From Botryotinia globosa (lineage: Eukaryota; Ascomycota; Leotiomycetes; Helotiales; Sclerotiniaceae): DNA of 64,000 nt. Under the pieces are notes generated by a model. That model was not told the DNA's origin, did not search any database, and was given only the letters and a program-made list of their open reading frames with translations. Made by a program: the position numbers and the translations under genes. The stretch is taken from positions 124,001-188,000 of the forward strand of contig RCSZ01000017.1 in the NCBI GenBank assembly GCA_014898425.1. Direction: 5' to 3'. Numbering within the stretch: the stretch's first letter is position 1; each line of letters opens with the position of its first letter. This document shows positions 11,389-21,917 of this stretch, one piece after another.

Positions 11389-13051
11389 TTAGTTCATTGG
11401 ACTTCTACCGTCGCGATACAACCATAATCTGCTCAGGTTCTTAACCTTATATCCGCTCGCGCCAAAATCTCCATTAGTCACCATCATTCCCTCCTCCGGC
11501 AAGTCCGACCCCTTCTTCTTCTTTGGCCCATTGGCATTTCCACTTTTTGCACTTATCTGTGGCGCAATCCCATCATCGGCGTTCGATTCCCCCACACAGG
11601 AAACCTCCCAATCTTCTCTTCCGAGTTTGTCTTCCGGCGCCACGCGACCTCTGCCTTCGACCGAGCTTGTCATAAATACGTCATCTTCATCTACACGCTC
11701 TCGGTCCCAGTTTACATCTGTAGCCTTCACGTCGTCTTTGATTCCGGAGCCTTGCAATAGCCTTCGCGAGGCTTTGGAAAGTGGAAACATGGTATCTAGA
11801 TAGTGCTGGACGAACATGTGACCGCTCTAGACATTGGGTCATTAGTAGATGTGTCGGAATATTTCTTCAGTCATACTCACAGTTTCTACTTCAAATAGTC
11901 TTCCCATGAATCGTGGAGCAAATGTGTCATTACTATAATTTGAGTGGTAGTGAAGAACTCCGAATCGAGAGACAAAATCATATGTGTGTGCATAGTGTTC
12001 GATGTGTGGAATGGCTTTTCCATTTCCATTTCGGCTAGGTGGAAGTTCTACTGGGTTATTCGAGTTTGTGAAAAGTGTAGTTACTGTTCTAGTGAGAGAA
12101 GTTGCCCGTAATGACGGGTGGGCCAGGGCGTTCTTCTGAGATGCAATTTGTAGATGCGGGTTATTGAAATGGTTGGCCGCGTTTCCGAACGTGTAAACTT
12201 CGAGCTTTTGGAGAAGATCTTGAGGAATCTCGGCGAGAAGCCAGTCTACAATCATGCTGCCCTCAATGGAGCCTTGCGAGTGTAGAATAAATATTACTCG
12301 TGTGACCTCGGGTTCATATAATGTTCCTTTGAGGATGCGGTAGGAGGTACGAACGTCAGTAGTGGCGTAGTTGAGAGTGCGCTGAATAAGACATTCGAAG
12401 AGATCAAAGACGAGTCCCTTGCTGCACTTTGTTAATAAAAAACGAGAAAGCAATCAAAGGGAACATACGTTCTGTTGTGAATTCCTAGAACCGGGCGGCC
12501 GAAGGTGAGAGCAAGACGATCTACGGAGCCTTTGAGCCAATGGTGACTATTCGTCTATTAGTCTACGACAGCAAATAGCTTACTCGGGAGAATTACCCAG
12601 TACAAACACCATTCATGTACACCCATCGCTCATGAGCATGCTCTTCCTTTCTTTGGGCATACTCGGGAGCTGATTCACACGTTGTCACAGATGCTGACCC
12701 ATTCAAAATTAAACAAAGGTAATAATTGAACACCCAAAATATGGTGAATCCCGTGGCTACTACCCACACAGGCATCATCATCCAGATAGGAATAGAAAGG
12801 ATAAAACATAATTGCAACAAGAACAGAACAGCATGTAAGGCAAGATCGAATAGGTTTCCTGCAGAAGGGTATAATTCGTCCAGAACACCAGAAGGTGTTG
12901 GAGTTAGAGGTAGAAAAATACCAGGAACAAATCTAAGATTCACAAACACGACCCATAAATCTTGAAGAAACAATTTGGCAGGAGATGCAGTGTAGGACAA
13001 AGGGGTAACGAGGTTGGATCCGATTTGCGACGGATAAAATTTGACGGCCAT
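11389..13051 (-). CDS. Membrane-anchored alpha/beta-hydrolase-like protein
   Basis: Four exons (13051-12597, 12546-12469, 12421-11881, 11826-11389) joined by three GT-AG introns of 47-54 bases give 503 residues. A hydrophobic region at about 75-120 (FDLALHAVLFLLQLC, then WMMMPVWVVATGFTIFWVF) predicts two membrane segments. After it comes a conserved-looking core: WVYMNGVCTG, FGRPVLGIHNRTKG, and VIFILHSQGS. The last has the H-S-Q-G form of a serine-hydrolase nucleophile elbow (S at about 231). HIEHYAHTYDFVSRFGVLHY could supply the acid and histidine. The C-terminal 110 residues are charged and probably disordered. I know of similar uncharacterised proteins across filamentous ascomycetes but no established substrate. 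A lipase or acyl hydrolase at an internal membrane is a reasonable guess and no more. The gene is convergent with VPS41. Confidence 0.8.
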
Positions 13052-16000
13052 AATTGACGAATTTGCTTAGGAAAAGATAGACAGAATAAACATGAAGATG
13101 AAGATGAAGATGAAGAATCAGACCGACACGCAGAAGAAAGCAGCGCGAATAATGCTAGAAGTTCATGAAGTGGTATATCAAGGCATTTGTTTTTGTTTCA
13201 GTTGATGAAGGAATGTGACGCAAACATTTGATTCCTTTTTTTCAACAGACAAGCCTTATTATGAATCAGCCGACCGCGAAACAAGTTGACTCTGTGGCTT
13301 GACCCATAACAGAGATTCCCGTCCCCTGAGTAGAGCTGGGGCAAGGTGGGTGGGTAGGTTATACTACTTGGCTCAGAAGCTGAGGAACTCGGCACCGTTA
13401 TTGTAGCCTTACTCCTCGACGCCCTATATCATCATCAATACCTAGATATCGGTGAAGAGGCTTATTAGCCAGAGAGAGGACAGATGACATTTGATCATCA
13501 GCGAAGCCTGTCAACAATGTCGTAGCTATTCCTTCCATAGATGTATAAAACTATATTTAGAATGTGTACCTGGGTAAATATAAGTTGGTATTTTATTCGA
13601 TGCTATCAAAATTAATGAATTAGTTAATGTTAATGTTAAGGTTAAGGTCAATGATGTTAAGATGGTCAAATGCCGTCTGTTTTTTCTCCACCGAATAGGG
13701 CTACCCGACAAGGGTTTGGTGTCGTATATTCAGCTGATTCTCTGGCGTATTCCAACCAATGACAGTGATTAGGGAAAGAGATACAATTGACTAATTTGCA
13801 GGAATGACGATAGCTACCTAGGTACTCACTCCAAGCTCCTGCTTATGTTTAGTTGAGTGTTGAGGCTGAGTGCGACATTTCAATATCACAAGTCAGAGCT
13901 TCCGGGGAATCATCGGCTTCGCGTCCGCATCACAACCACATTCACATAAAGCACGTTGTTACGGTGTCAACTACATCGGTAGGGGAATGTGAAAGTCGGA
14001 AGCATCAAAGCTGCAGTGAAGGCCTTCACAATACGATCCGAGATTCTTTGATACTCGAGCATCCTCCCACCGGCTCCGTCCGGCGATCTAAGCTGTGATT
14101 ATCGCTATGTCTCTTTCTGGAAAAGCTTCGTTTATGCCATGTCTCTCCATCAATTATCATCCAGCCACTTCCTTAATTCAACCATTTAGGCACTCAGATT
14201 AGATAGAAGTCCTCCAGAATATCATGGTAGATGGATTCTGCACTTCATTCTTGATCAACAGTCGTCTACAAGAATCACCTTCACAGATCTCACGTATGGT
14301 AGAACCGATATTGGGGATAGCACGAGTGTTCCGGCAGGGTCAAAATCATAAACAGCGAATGCAGAGAGCGCAGTGTGTTATGAGTTGTAATCCTTTGGGC
14401 AAGTTTTGGGTGGTGTTTCTGTACATGCATATTGTATTCATAGCTGAACTGGGAATTGAGTATGGACAAAGTCTGAAGTCCAACGAGTGATAGATACCCG
14501 CAAGCTGTTATGCTTCATATGTCACTCTCGACCTTCTTTGTATTTATATAGACCAAACACAATCACACTTTGAGGGCACTGCATCTCTAGTATAATGATA
14601 GCGCTGTTGTGTCAAACTGGACTTGTGGTGCGTGCCTATATGTTTGAGAGGAAAGCCTCGACGGTATAGACAAGACATTGACACTGTGTAATTAGTATAT
14701 AGAAATTAGAAAGAGCCAGTGATTTCCAGTACCTATTAACATATTTCTGCTAGCATATCAACTGCGCGGAACACGTACATAGATAGATATGTTGCGGTAT
14801 GGAAAAATATTCATCTGTCAACCACCTAAATATCTACCATTCCTACACATACATCAACTCTACTATATAAACCCACTTAAGCAACTTCTCTCATCCAGAT
14901 CGCAAAGGCGACAAACAGTCCTGTTTGTTCAGGTCAAATGCGGTCTGGTGGTGGAGTGGTACATACGCCTGGTTCGAATCGGAAAAAAATCCCGTCGCGG
15001 GGTTTCTCCTCCCGTCCCTCTCATGGGACGGCAAGGTTTTGCTAGTTGAATACTTTTGCTTTCTGTTTTTTATGTTTTGGATTTTTTGGATGCGCATGGA
15101 GGGAGGAAGTAGGTGGGTTGTCAGGACTTCTGTTTTTGGAGGAGAGGCGGCAGTGAATCGAGTAAAAATCGCGTCGGCAAAGCGGCGAGACGTGGTATTC
15201 AACAGTATTCCTATCTGAAAATCGACAATGTCAATGTGACAGCTCAGCCCAGATAATCATGCTTGGATCAAGACTTTCTGCTTCTGTTGACAAGTATCTC
15301 CTAAGTCCGATTGCCGCGTCGTCCGATTGCCTACATGTTTAGGAACACTTCTTCACGCTGTGTGCTCCATGATGACCGCCGGCTGCCATTTTTTGGATGA
15401 CAAGGCAACCGGCCATACCTCACATGGATATCCCATCCGCGTCTCCAATAACCGTGTCGGCCAAAAGCACTATCAAGACTACCTGATATGTATTGTTGGC
15501 TAACAATACTATATTCCCAAAGCTCTTCACCAATCAAAAATCAGTATTTCTGCAGCGACACGACAGCATCATGTGGTCTATTTTTCTTTATAAGCAATAC
15601 GATTCAATGGCGCCTGACAAGCTGCAGATAAGCGGCATTCAAAGACCATGTTGAACCCAATCGTTCTCTACCTACCTAGGTACACGGTATTGCGTTTTTT
15701 GATTCATGGAAGGTAGAAGTACTGGCGTCAGAGAATGTAACTCTGCGTTACCTTCATAATGGCATCAACTGAATATCTTGAAATGGATGTTCAAGCATAC
15801 TCTGAAGAGCTTGAAAATCCGGACACAGATTTCTGAGTGAGAAACCCCCAAACCCAAGAAGTTGAGAGATGGCTGATATGCATAAAAATTCATCGATCAT
15901 TGGCTAATCAACAAATCCAGTATGATGTTGGTTTCCTTAATAGAGCATTTTTGGCGAGCTTCACTTGTCGCAAAGTATGAGTATACTGTATGCCGATGGC

Positions 16001-16827
16001 GCAGGAGCTCCAAGAAACACTGCTTCCCGCTGTATCAAGAGATGTCAGGAACAACCAGACTTCCGATGCCTGGATAACTGTTTATATGAAACCACAGTGC
16101 TTATTCGCCCGATCGACAAAGCGTCATTCTTGAAATACAAGAGAAAGATGCGAAGTCAATAAATCACACTTCCTGTTCGGCGTCTGGCAAGATGCTGATG
16201 CATACGCATAAGCAAAAGGGCGGGAAATATTAAGCCACCCTCAGATGGTGGCCACGTTTTAATGCAAAGAAAATCCACAACGCACAAATTTTCCAGCCAT
16301 CAATGCATCTTCGATGTGTGGTCGATCTTTTGCCGCTTAAGTCACTTCGTCAATTTTTGAGATACTGGAAATCACAATTTGTGATGCCTAGATGTCAAAA
16401 TGAACAACATATCAGAAAATATTTCGACATTTGAAGAAGTAGTTGCCCGTTCCCACATTTTGGTTTCTATTGGCCAAACCGGACACAAGCACCGATTTGT
16501 TGTGTTATCGATGGTCTCGGGGAAATGTTGGGGAAGTAATTGTACGAGATAAACGGTGTGCGTTGGAGGGCCATTAAATTACTTGGACCGGGTCGTGGTA
16601 GTTGCACACCTTAGATAGTTTGGATGCCCGAGCTCCAATGTTGCTCCGGAAGTCAGGGATGGAAGGAAGCTTAATAGTTGACAACAAGTTTGAGTTCGAA
16701 GTGCAATTTGGGAAAACGATCGAGAAATTATCAATTCGAGGGATAGGAGAGAATTATATGTCTGCCGAGCCTTCCGTTTAGGATCTGAACGCCGGAGGAA
16801 TTGCAACTCAAAAAACAAAAGTTGAAC

Positions 16828-16861
16828 GATTACGAAGTATGTACATGTATACTTCGTAATC
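16828..16861. repeat. 34-base perfect inverted repeat
   Basis: Arms GATTACGAAGTAT (16828-16840) and ATACTTCGTAATC (16849-16861) are exact reverse complements of 13 bases around an 8-base spacer, GTACATGT. It stands in the gene desert and has no poly-T tail or adjacent gene that would make it a terminator. Confidence 0.85.
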
Positions 16862-18310
16862 CTATGGGTTGACGGTGGAAAAGATCGGCTTGAGGCTCAG
16901 TGACTTCGAAGCGCCCGAATGGGGCCGATGGCGTATTACCCCTGATTACCCTAAGCCCTTCATGGATGGTACCTTTTTGTACCTTGTATATCAGATGAAA
17001 TTTCGGGAAATTGTTACTACCGAGGCAAAGGAATACATCAAGTGAAACTTGAAAGGCACACTCCGTCTATGGTTTATATTGAGTTGGCATTCCAATGAAT
17101 GGGTACTTGCTATCTACTGCACGTCAATCCCTTTTCAGCAAAACAATTTCAATCCCCCTGAGGGCAATTTCAACGAAGGCAATGTAATATCTATTAGGCA
17201 AGTGTTGTTCGTGTTAGGACGTATCAGATGATTCAGACCAGATCATCCATATCAAAGTTACCAACCATCGTCTAATCAATCAATTCGGTTATCGGTTACC
17301 CACTCGGAAGAAGCGAATGTGATAAAACACAGTATCGTACAGTAGCTAATGAGCTTTAAGATGTCAAAAACCCAATAGTATTCTCATATCATCAAATTTC
17401 AACTTATCCCACTCTTTATCTGGAGGGTTCTCATTCTCACCTCCACTGATTCCAGTTAATCAATAGGGTTTTGTTTTTCTATTTCGCTGATCCGGTCTGG
17501 TGGAATCATTCTGCATCGGCTGGCTGTCATTTGACGCAGGGGATAATGTAATGACCCTACTCTGACATCCAGCCAAACATTCTGGCTCTTTTCTATGCAC
17601 AGGCTGTCAGCTCTATGGCACCCACGAGCAAAATTGCCGGAAAGTAGGACTGGTGGACATGGTAGGTCAGGTACGGAAGCCCAGTACGAAGATGCAGGGG
17701 TAGGGCGGAGGTATCACCTCAACCTCTCAATCTCTCCCACACCATTTCCTATCTCATATATTGACATACACAAACCTTGCCAATTTCTGAAGGATGTCCG
17801 CACTCACAATGTCAGGGTGCACAGAACCAACAAATGGAAAATGGAAACGAAGTCAACACACCATGGATTTCTGGTATTACCTGCATCGGGGTGCATATTT
17901 GCCTGTGATAATGGATAAAATGCCGATCACAAATTCATTTTATTCCAAACAATCTAGAAACATCTAATAGAAAAGATTATGCAGGCTCGAGGCAGGATGT
18001 TTAACAAGAGAAGTGCGTGGATGGGCGAGCAGGCAGGACAACAAGCAGATCTTGGAAGCGCTTTCAAAAGGACTGTTCCAAGGTTCTATTCCTCTGAAAA
18101 AAAGATTTCTCGTTCATCTATCTTGCACAGTGGAGATATAGGTATGAGCTATTACCTAGGTATGTGAGATTTTACGATATGAGTTCCTCATGCTTCACTT
18201 AATGCCTGAATAAAAATGCTTACCTTTTCGTGTTTTGTTCATTTGCTGGCTTTGTTGGCGTGGTCTCGTTCGCTCTCCACGTTACAGGGAGCAGATATCA
18301 CTACAGTATA

Positions 18311-18345
18311 ACCAATAACCAATAACCAATAACCAATAACCAATA
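18311..18345 (+). repeat. ACCAATA heptamer array
   Basis: Five perfect tandem copies of ACCAATA are followed directly by a G run. It lies about 310 bases upstream of the ATG at 18658. The unit contains CCAAT, the binding core of the HAP/CBC factor in fungi, so the array amounts to five closely spaced CCAAT boxes. Binding is inference. Confidence 0.8.
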
Positions 18346-18657
18346 GGGGGGTCAGGTCAGCATGAAAGCTCACGCTGTGCCGTTTCAGTGTGGACATATG
18401 CACTTTGGAAGTTTAACCGTACATAGTTCTTTTATGTGCGACATTACACTTTACCTTACCTCACTTACCTTGCCATTCATCTACTGCAATATTATCTATC
18501 GATCGCTCTTAACCGTTTCGTATACAACATCATACCTCTCTACTAGTGTTCGCAACTTCATGCCGATCCAATTGTTTTCGATCAAAACTTTGAGCTGCAA
18601 GCAAATATCCATCCATCCTTAAAATTCAACATCAAGACGGTCTACACACATGTAATA

Positions 18658-20055
18658 ATGTCTGTGAGACGGACGAGATCGGTATCTAAGTGGAAAGAAG
18701 TCCTAGGCTTCGACGAGGGGTTCTACCCCACATCCGAAATTCCTCCTCCATATCATCGCTATGAATCCCCCGAATCCATCTATGAATCAGTAGGGTCTAT
18801 CAGTCCTACTGTATCCTACTATCATGAGACGCTCGAAGAACTCACACCCAAATTTCAATATCACGACGCACCAGAAGTCGTAAATCACAGTTACAACGAC
18901 GCGCCCGAGGTGAGAGAAACTCCTCTCGATTATACCTATTCAGATGCTCCGGAAGCAGTGATAGAACCTTCAGATGCCTTGAAGGCAGTTATAAAATCTT
19001 CAGATGCTCCGGAAGCAGTTATTCGATCCCGCACTTCATCTACTTTCTCACAAACCCCCATATCAGCGATAACGTCGAGATTTAATACTACTACTCAATC
19101 GACGCATGCACCGAGCAATACTACATCTTATACCCCTATCAATCCTTCTAGTTCCGGAATCAGATTTCCACGAGATTTGACTTTTACGAGAAATTCGATA
19201 TACGATATTCTTCTCTCGCCATCGTCAGCACAGCCAGTGAGCAATGGTCATAAACCTTCCTCTTCACCACCACCACTCTTCTACATAACGATTCATCAAT
19301 CCACACCACAGAGTGTCCCAGCCCTACCACCTCCCAGTAATCCCAATAAACCTGATATAGCGCTCCACTCCACCGCCTCACCCAATTCGCCCCTCCTCGC
19401 TTTTGCAAGCTTCAACACCGTCACCCTCATAACAGATATAACCACTCTCCCGCCACCCACGCGCCCACTCTCTCCCCTCACACCCCCCTCATCCTCCTCT
19501 CACCCCTCAAAATCCATCGTTCCACCTCCAACAACCTACAACCTTCCTACCTCCCCTAGCGACTCCCTCACATTCGGTGTCCGATCCCAAGGTTACAAGA
19601 CCGAAAAACTAGTTCCTACCGGCGGAATCTTCACCGCCGAACGCTACGCCTTCTACCACACACTTCCTCGTACGTTCGTAAAAGAGAAATTCGAATGGCG
19701 CCAAGTCTCCTCATCTTCCTCCGCTCCACACGTCGGACTTGCTTCCGTGCCCGAGGAAATGACTAGCAAGAAGGGCGGGGTAAAAATGAAGCTAATGCGC
19801 TGTTCCACCGGCGAGACGATAGCTGTGTATGTCGGAGTTGGGAATGAAGATTGGGCTGACAAGGAACGGAAAAGAAGGCCGAGGAAGGAGAGGGGAAAGG
19901 TGTTAGGGATGATGAGGTGGTTAGAGCTCGAGAGTGGGAGTGCCGGGCTGGGAGATGAATTTGAGTTGATGGGAGTAATGAGCGTGTTGGGGGTCATGGA
20001 AAGATGGAGGAGGGTGATGAATGTGCAGAAACAGTTGGGCATGTTTACCTCGTGA
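18658..20055 (+). CDS. Uncharacterised Ser/Pro-rich protein with DAPE repeats
   Basis: A single exon of 465 codons starts at the ATG at 18658. The first 30 residues are basic. Residues about 70-125 carry five degenerate copies of a DAPEAVI-like unit (DAPEVVN, DAPEVRE, SDAPEAVI, SDALKAVI, SDAPEAVI). A long Ser/Thr/Pro-rich and probably disordered stretch follows to about 300. The C-terminal third (LTFGVRSQGYKTEKLVPTGG onward to about 440) is ordered in composition, with a TAERYAFYHTLPRTFVKEKFEWR segment cut by short loops and a basic KERKRRPRKERGK patch that could act as a nuclear localisation signal. There is no signal peptide or membrane segment. I do not recognise a family. The codon pattern and length support a real gene, and the 3' flank is AT-rich. 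Confidence 0.72.
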   Translation: MSVRRTRSVSKWKEVLGFDEGFYPTSEIPPPYHRYESPESIYESVGSISPTVSYYHETLEELTPKFQYHDAPEVVNHSYNDAPEVRETPLDYTYSDAPEAVIEPSDALKAVIKSSDAPEAVIRSRTSSTFSQTPISAITSRFNTTTQSTHAPSNTTSYTPINPSSSGIRFPRDLTFTRNSIYDILLSPSSAQPVSNGHKPSSSPPPLFYITIHQSTPQSVPALPPPSNPNKPDIALHSTASPNSPLLAFASFNTVTLITDITTLPPPTRPLSPLTPPSSSSHPSKSIVPPPTTYNLPTSPSDSLTFGVRSQGYKTEKLVPTGGIFTAERYAFYHTLPRTFVKEKFEWRQVSSSSSAPHVGLASVPEEMTSKKGGVKMKLMRCSTGETIAVYVGVGNEDWADKERKRRPRKERGKVLGMMRWLELESGSAGLGDEFELMGVMSVLGVMERWRRVMNVQKQLGMFTS

Positions 20056-20732
20056 GATCAGGGGGCGAAAACACGATATCTCATGATAAAATGAAGATCG
20101 ATGAGGACGAAGAGGGGAATTTTGCAGATGCTGCAAAAATTGTACATGAGATTGAAGAACATTGAAGACCTTCCGCGTTGGATTTGGCATGTATTTAGCA
20201 GGTTATTTTACATTCTGATGTATGTCATGTATGTTATACTTAGTACGTTGTATATGTTATAGTATTTTTTGAAATATTCAAAAAAGAAAGAGTATGGATG
20301 AGCAATAAATGAAGAAACGTTTTCCAAACCACAAACTCCAAAGCATGTCAACATCAACGAGAAAGAATCCTTTAGCTCCATCTCTGCCCCTCTGCCAAAT
20401 ACTCCCAATCTCTTCCGAAACCCAAGCTCCCAGCTCCCAGCTCCCCTTATCTACCAATCTAACATCGACCAACACCCCAAGCCCATAGCTTCTCCACTTT
20501 CCTACCTACTTCCCCACTCGATCAATAGTATCCATTCAACCCGGACCATTTCCAAGCCATCAAACCTCAATTTTCCATATGCAATTTCTCAGTGTGCCAA
20601 AGCTATCCCTGGTTCATCCCTGTGTCCATCTCTTTATATTTAATACTCGATGTGCTTCCTATGCCGAACTCCGGGCACGGCGATGCCTTTCTACTTATCA
20701 AGAGAACAATTACTGAGGAAGGCAGGATTTTA

Positions 20733-21587
20733 TACTCGGCGAAATAATTGATGTATAGTATAATAAAATCATTTATAACTTTCACAAATATTATTCGAAT
20801 GAAATATAATTTTATTTTATTATAAATTAATATATTACTTATATCATATCAGAATTTTAAAAGAATCGAAATCAAATTGAATCAAATAAAAGTTATTAAA
20901 GTTATTAAAGTTATTAAAGTTATTAAAGTTATTAAAGTTATTAAAGTTATTAAAGTTATTAAAGTTATTAAAGTTATTAAAGTTATTAAAGTTATTAAGT
21001 TGAAAAAAAAAGAATTTTATTATTATTATTATTATTTTAATTACTAATAATTCAATTGATTGATATATTTTCATATTGAAAATTTAATATCTAATTGAAC
21101 AATTTTTTTAAATGAATTTTTTTATAGATTTTAATATAGAATTGAAAAAGGTAATAAATTTTAAAATGAAAAACTTAATTTGTTTATTTAAAGGATTTCG
21201 AAAATACAAATTCGAGAATTTAAATGTCTTTTATTTTAATTTTTAATAACTTTCTTCTATCAAAAAATAAAAAAGAAAACTTATTAATATATAAAACTTT
21301 ATATAATTCTTAATAAAATATGAAAATCTAAAAATATATAATTAAAAGTTAACAAAGATATAAAGAATTTAAGAAATTTTATTAAATTATATTTATTTCT
21401 ATTAACTCATTAACTTTAATATAATATTTCTCTTCAATCATTTATTTGTATTATTTGAAATTTTCTAGATTTATATAAATTATATTAATAAATCATAATT
21501 TCAAATTATATAAAATTTAAATAAGGTTTGTAAAAGTTATAAGGAATTTTAATATATACTGTACATCTTTAATTATTTCGCCGAGTA
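20733..21587. mobile_element. Degenerate AT-rich element with long inverted arms
   Basis: The ends are exact inverted copies over 17 bases: TACTCGGCGAAATAATT at 20733-20749 and its reverse complement at 21571-21587. Similarity continues inward with small gaps (GATGTAtAGTATA against GATGTAcAGTATA, TATAACTTTcACAAA against TATAACTTTtACAAA) for at least 60-70 bases and weakly beyond 150. Some of the differences are C/T changes, as repeat-induced point mutation would leave. A near-direct repeat AGGATTTTAT / AGGATTTAT flanks it (20724-20733 and 21592-21600) and may be a decayed target duplication. There is no transposase frame. It could be a non-autonomous element or the remains of a larger one. 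Confidence 0.6.
20888..20999 (+). repeat. AAAGTTATT 9-base minisatellite
   Basis: About twelve uninterrupted copies of AAAGTTATT lie inside the left part of the inverted-repeat element. Their reverse translation makes a meaningless Asn-Asn-Phe run. Confidence 0.9.
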
Positions 21588-21623
21588 CTCAAGGATTTAT
21601 AAAAAGGTTATCAAATTCGGTGA

Positions 21624-21803
21624 GTGCATGGACTGACGGGACACTTCTTAACTTTCAAAAATTGTAACGAATCCATTGTCTGAATCATTAATTTCATTAT
21701 TCAATCTTCAATGATTCATAATAAAAGTGTTCAAGATATTTGAACTGATGTTTCAAGAGATATTGCCAAGCCGATTTTTGCACTGTCCCGTCAGTTCATA
21801 CAC
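21624..21803. mobile_element. 180-base MITE-like inverted-repeat element
   Basis: The left end GTGCATGGACTGACGGGACA (21624-21643) and the reverse complement of the right end (21784-21803) match at 18 of 20 bases, and both differences are transitions. The interior is AT-rich and non-coding. Short length, terminal inverted repeats and no coding capacity fit a miniature inverted-repeat element. I see no clear target duplication. Confidence 0.6.
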
Positions 21804-21917
21804 CTACTGGTAATCTATCTAATTTCATATCGTACACCAAACAAGCCCAATTCCTGAACCTTTTAATTCTAAGGATTTACTAATGTACAATCAATTAGAT
21901 TTAAATATTGTATTATT

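Larger units (their letters stand above)
13052..18657. other. 5.6-kb gene-poor region
   Basis: No frame on either strand longer than about 107 codons is open, and none shows a signal peptide, repeat or motif that I trust. Base composition is unremarkable, without the extreme AT bias of 20.7-21.6 kb, so it is not an obvious RIP-degraded transposon. It holds three copies of the TACCTAGGTA palindrome (13815, 15673, 18153), a strong inverted repeat at 16828-16861 and a heptamer array at 18311-18345. The right end is the promoter of the gene at 18658. It may contain a non-coding transcript or a diverged small-protein gene that I cannot detect. Confidence 0.5.
20056..21917. other. Intergenic region holding two inverted-repeat elements
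   Basis: No gene is seen. From 20760 to about 21560 the sequence is nearly pure A/T, far beyond its surroundings. It contains the inverted-repeat element at 20733-21587, the 9-base array within it and the short element at 21624-21803. The last 100 bases are the 3' flank of the reverse-strand PPR-like gene. Confidence 0.7.

Noticed and set aside
14949..14981. A-box-like (TGGTGGAGTGG) and B-box-like (GGTTCGAATCG) sequences, suggesting a tRNA or tRNA-derived SINE
   Set aside because: The boxes are only 11 bases apart, no anticodon arm fits between them and no acceptor stem pairs. At best it is a chance match or a tiny relic.
17595..17918. 107-codon forward frame in the gene desert
   Set aside because: Random-looking composition, no signal peptide or domain and no supporting promoter context.
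20844..21074. 76-codon reverse frame with an Asn-Asn-Phe run
   Set aside because: It is a translation of the AAAGTTATT array in an AT-rich element.
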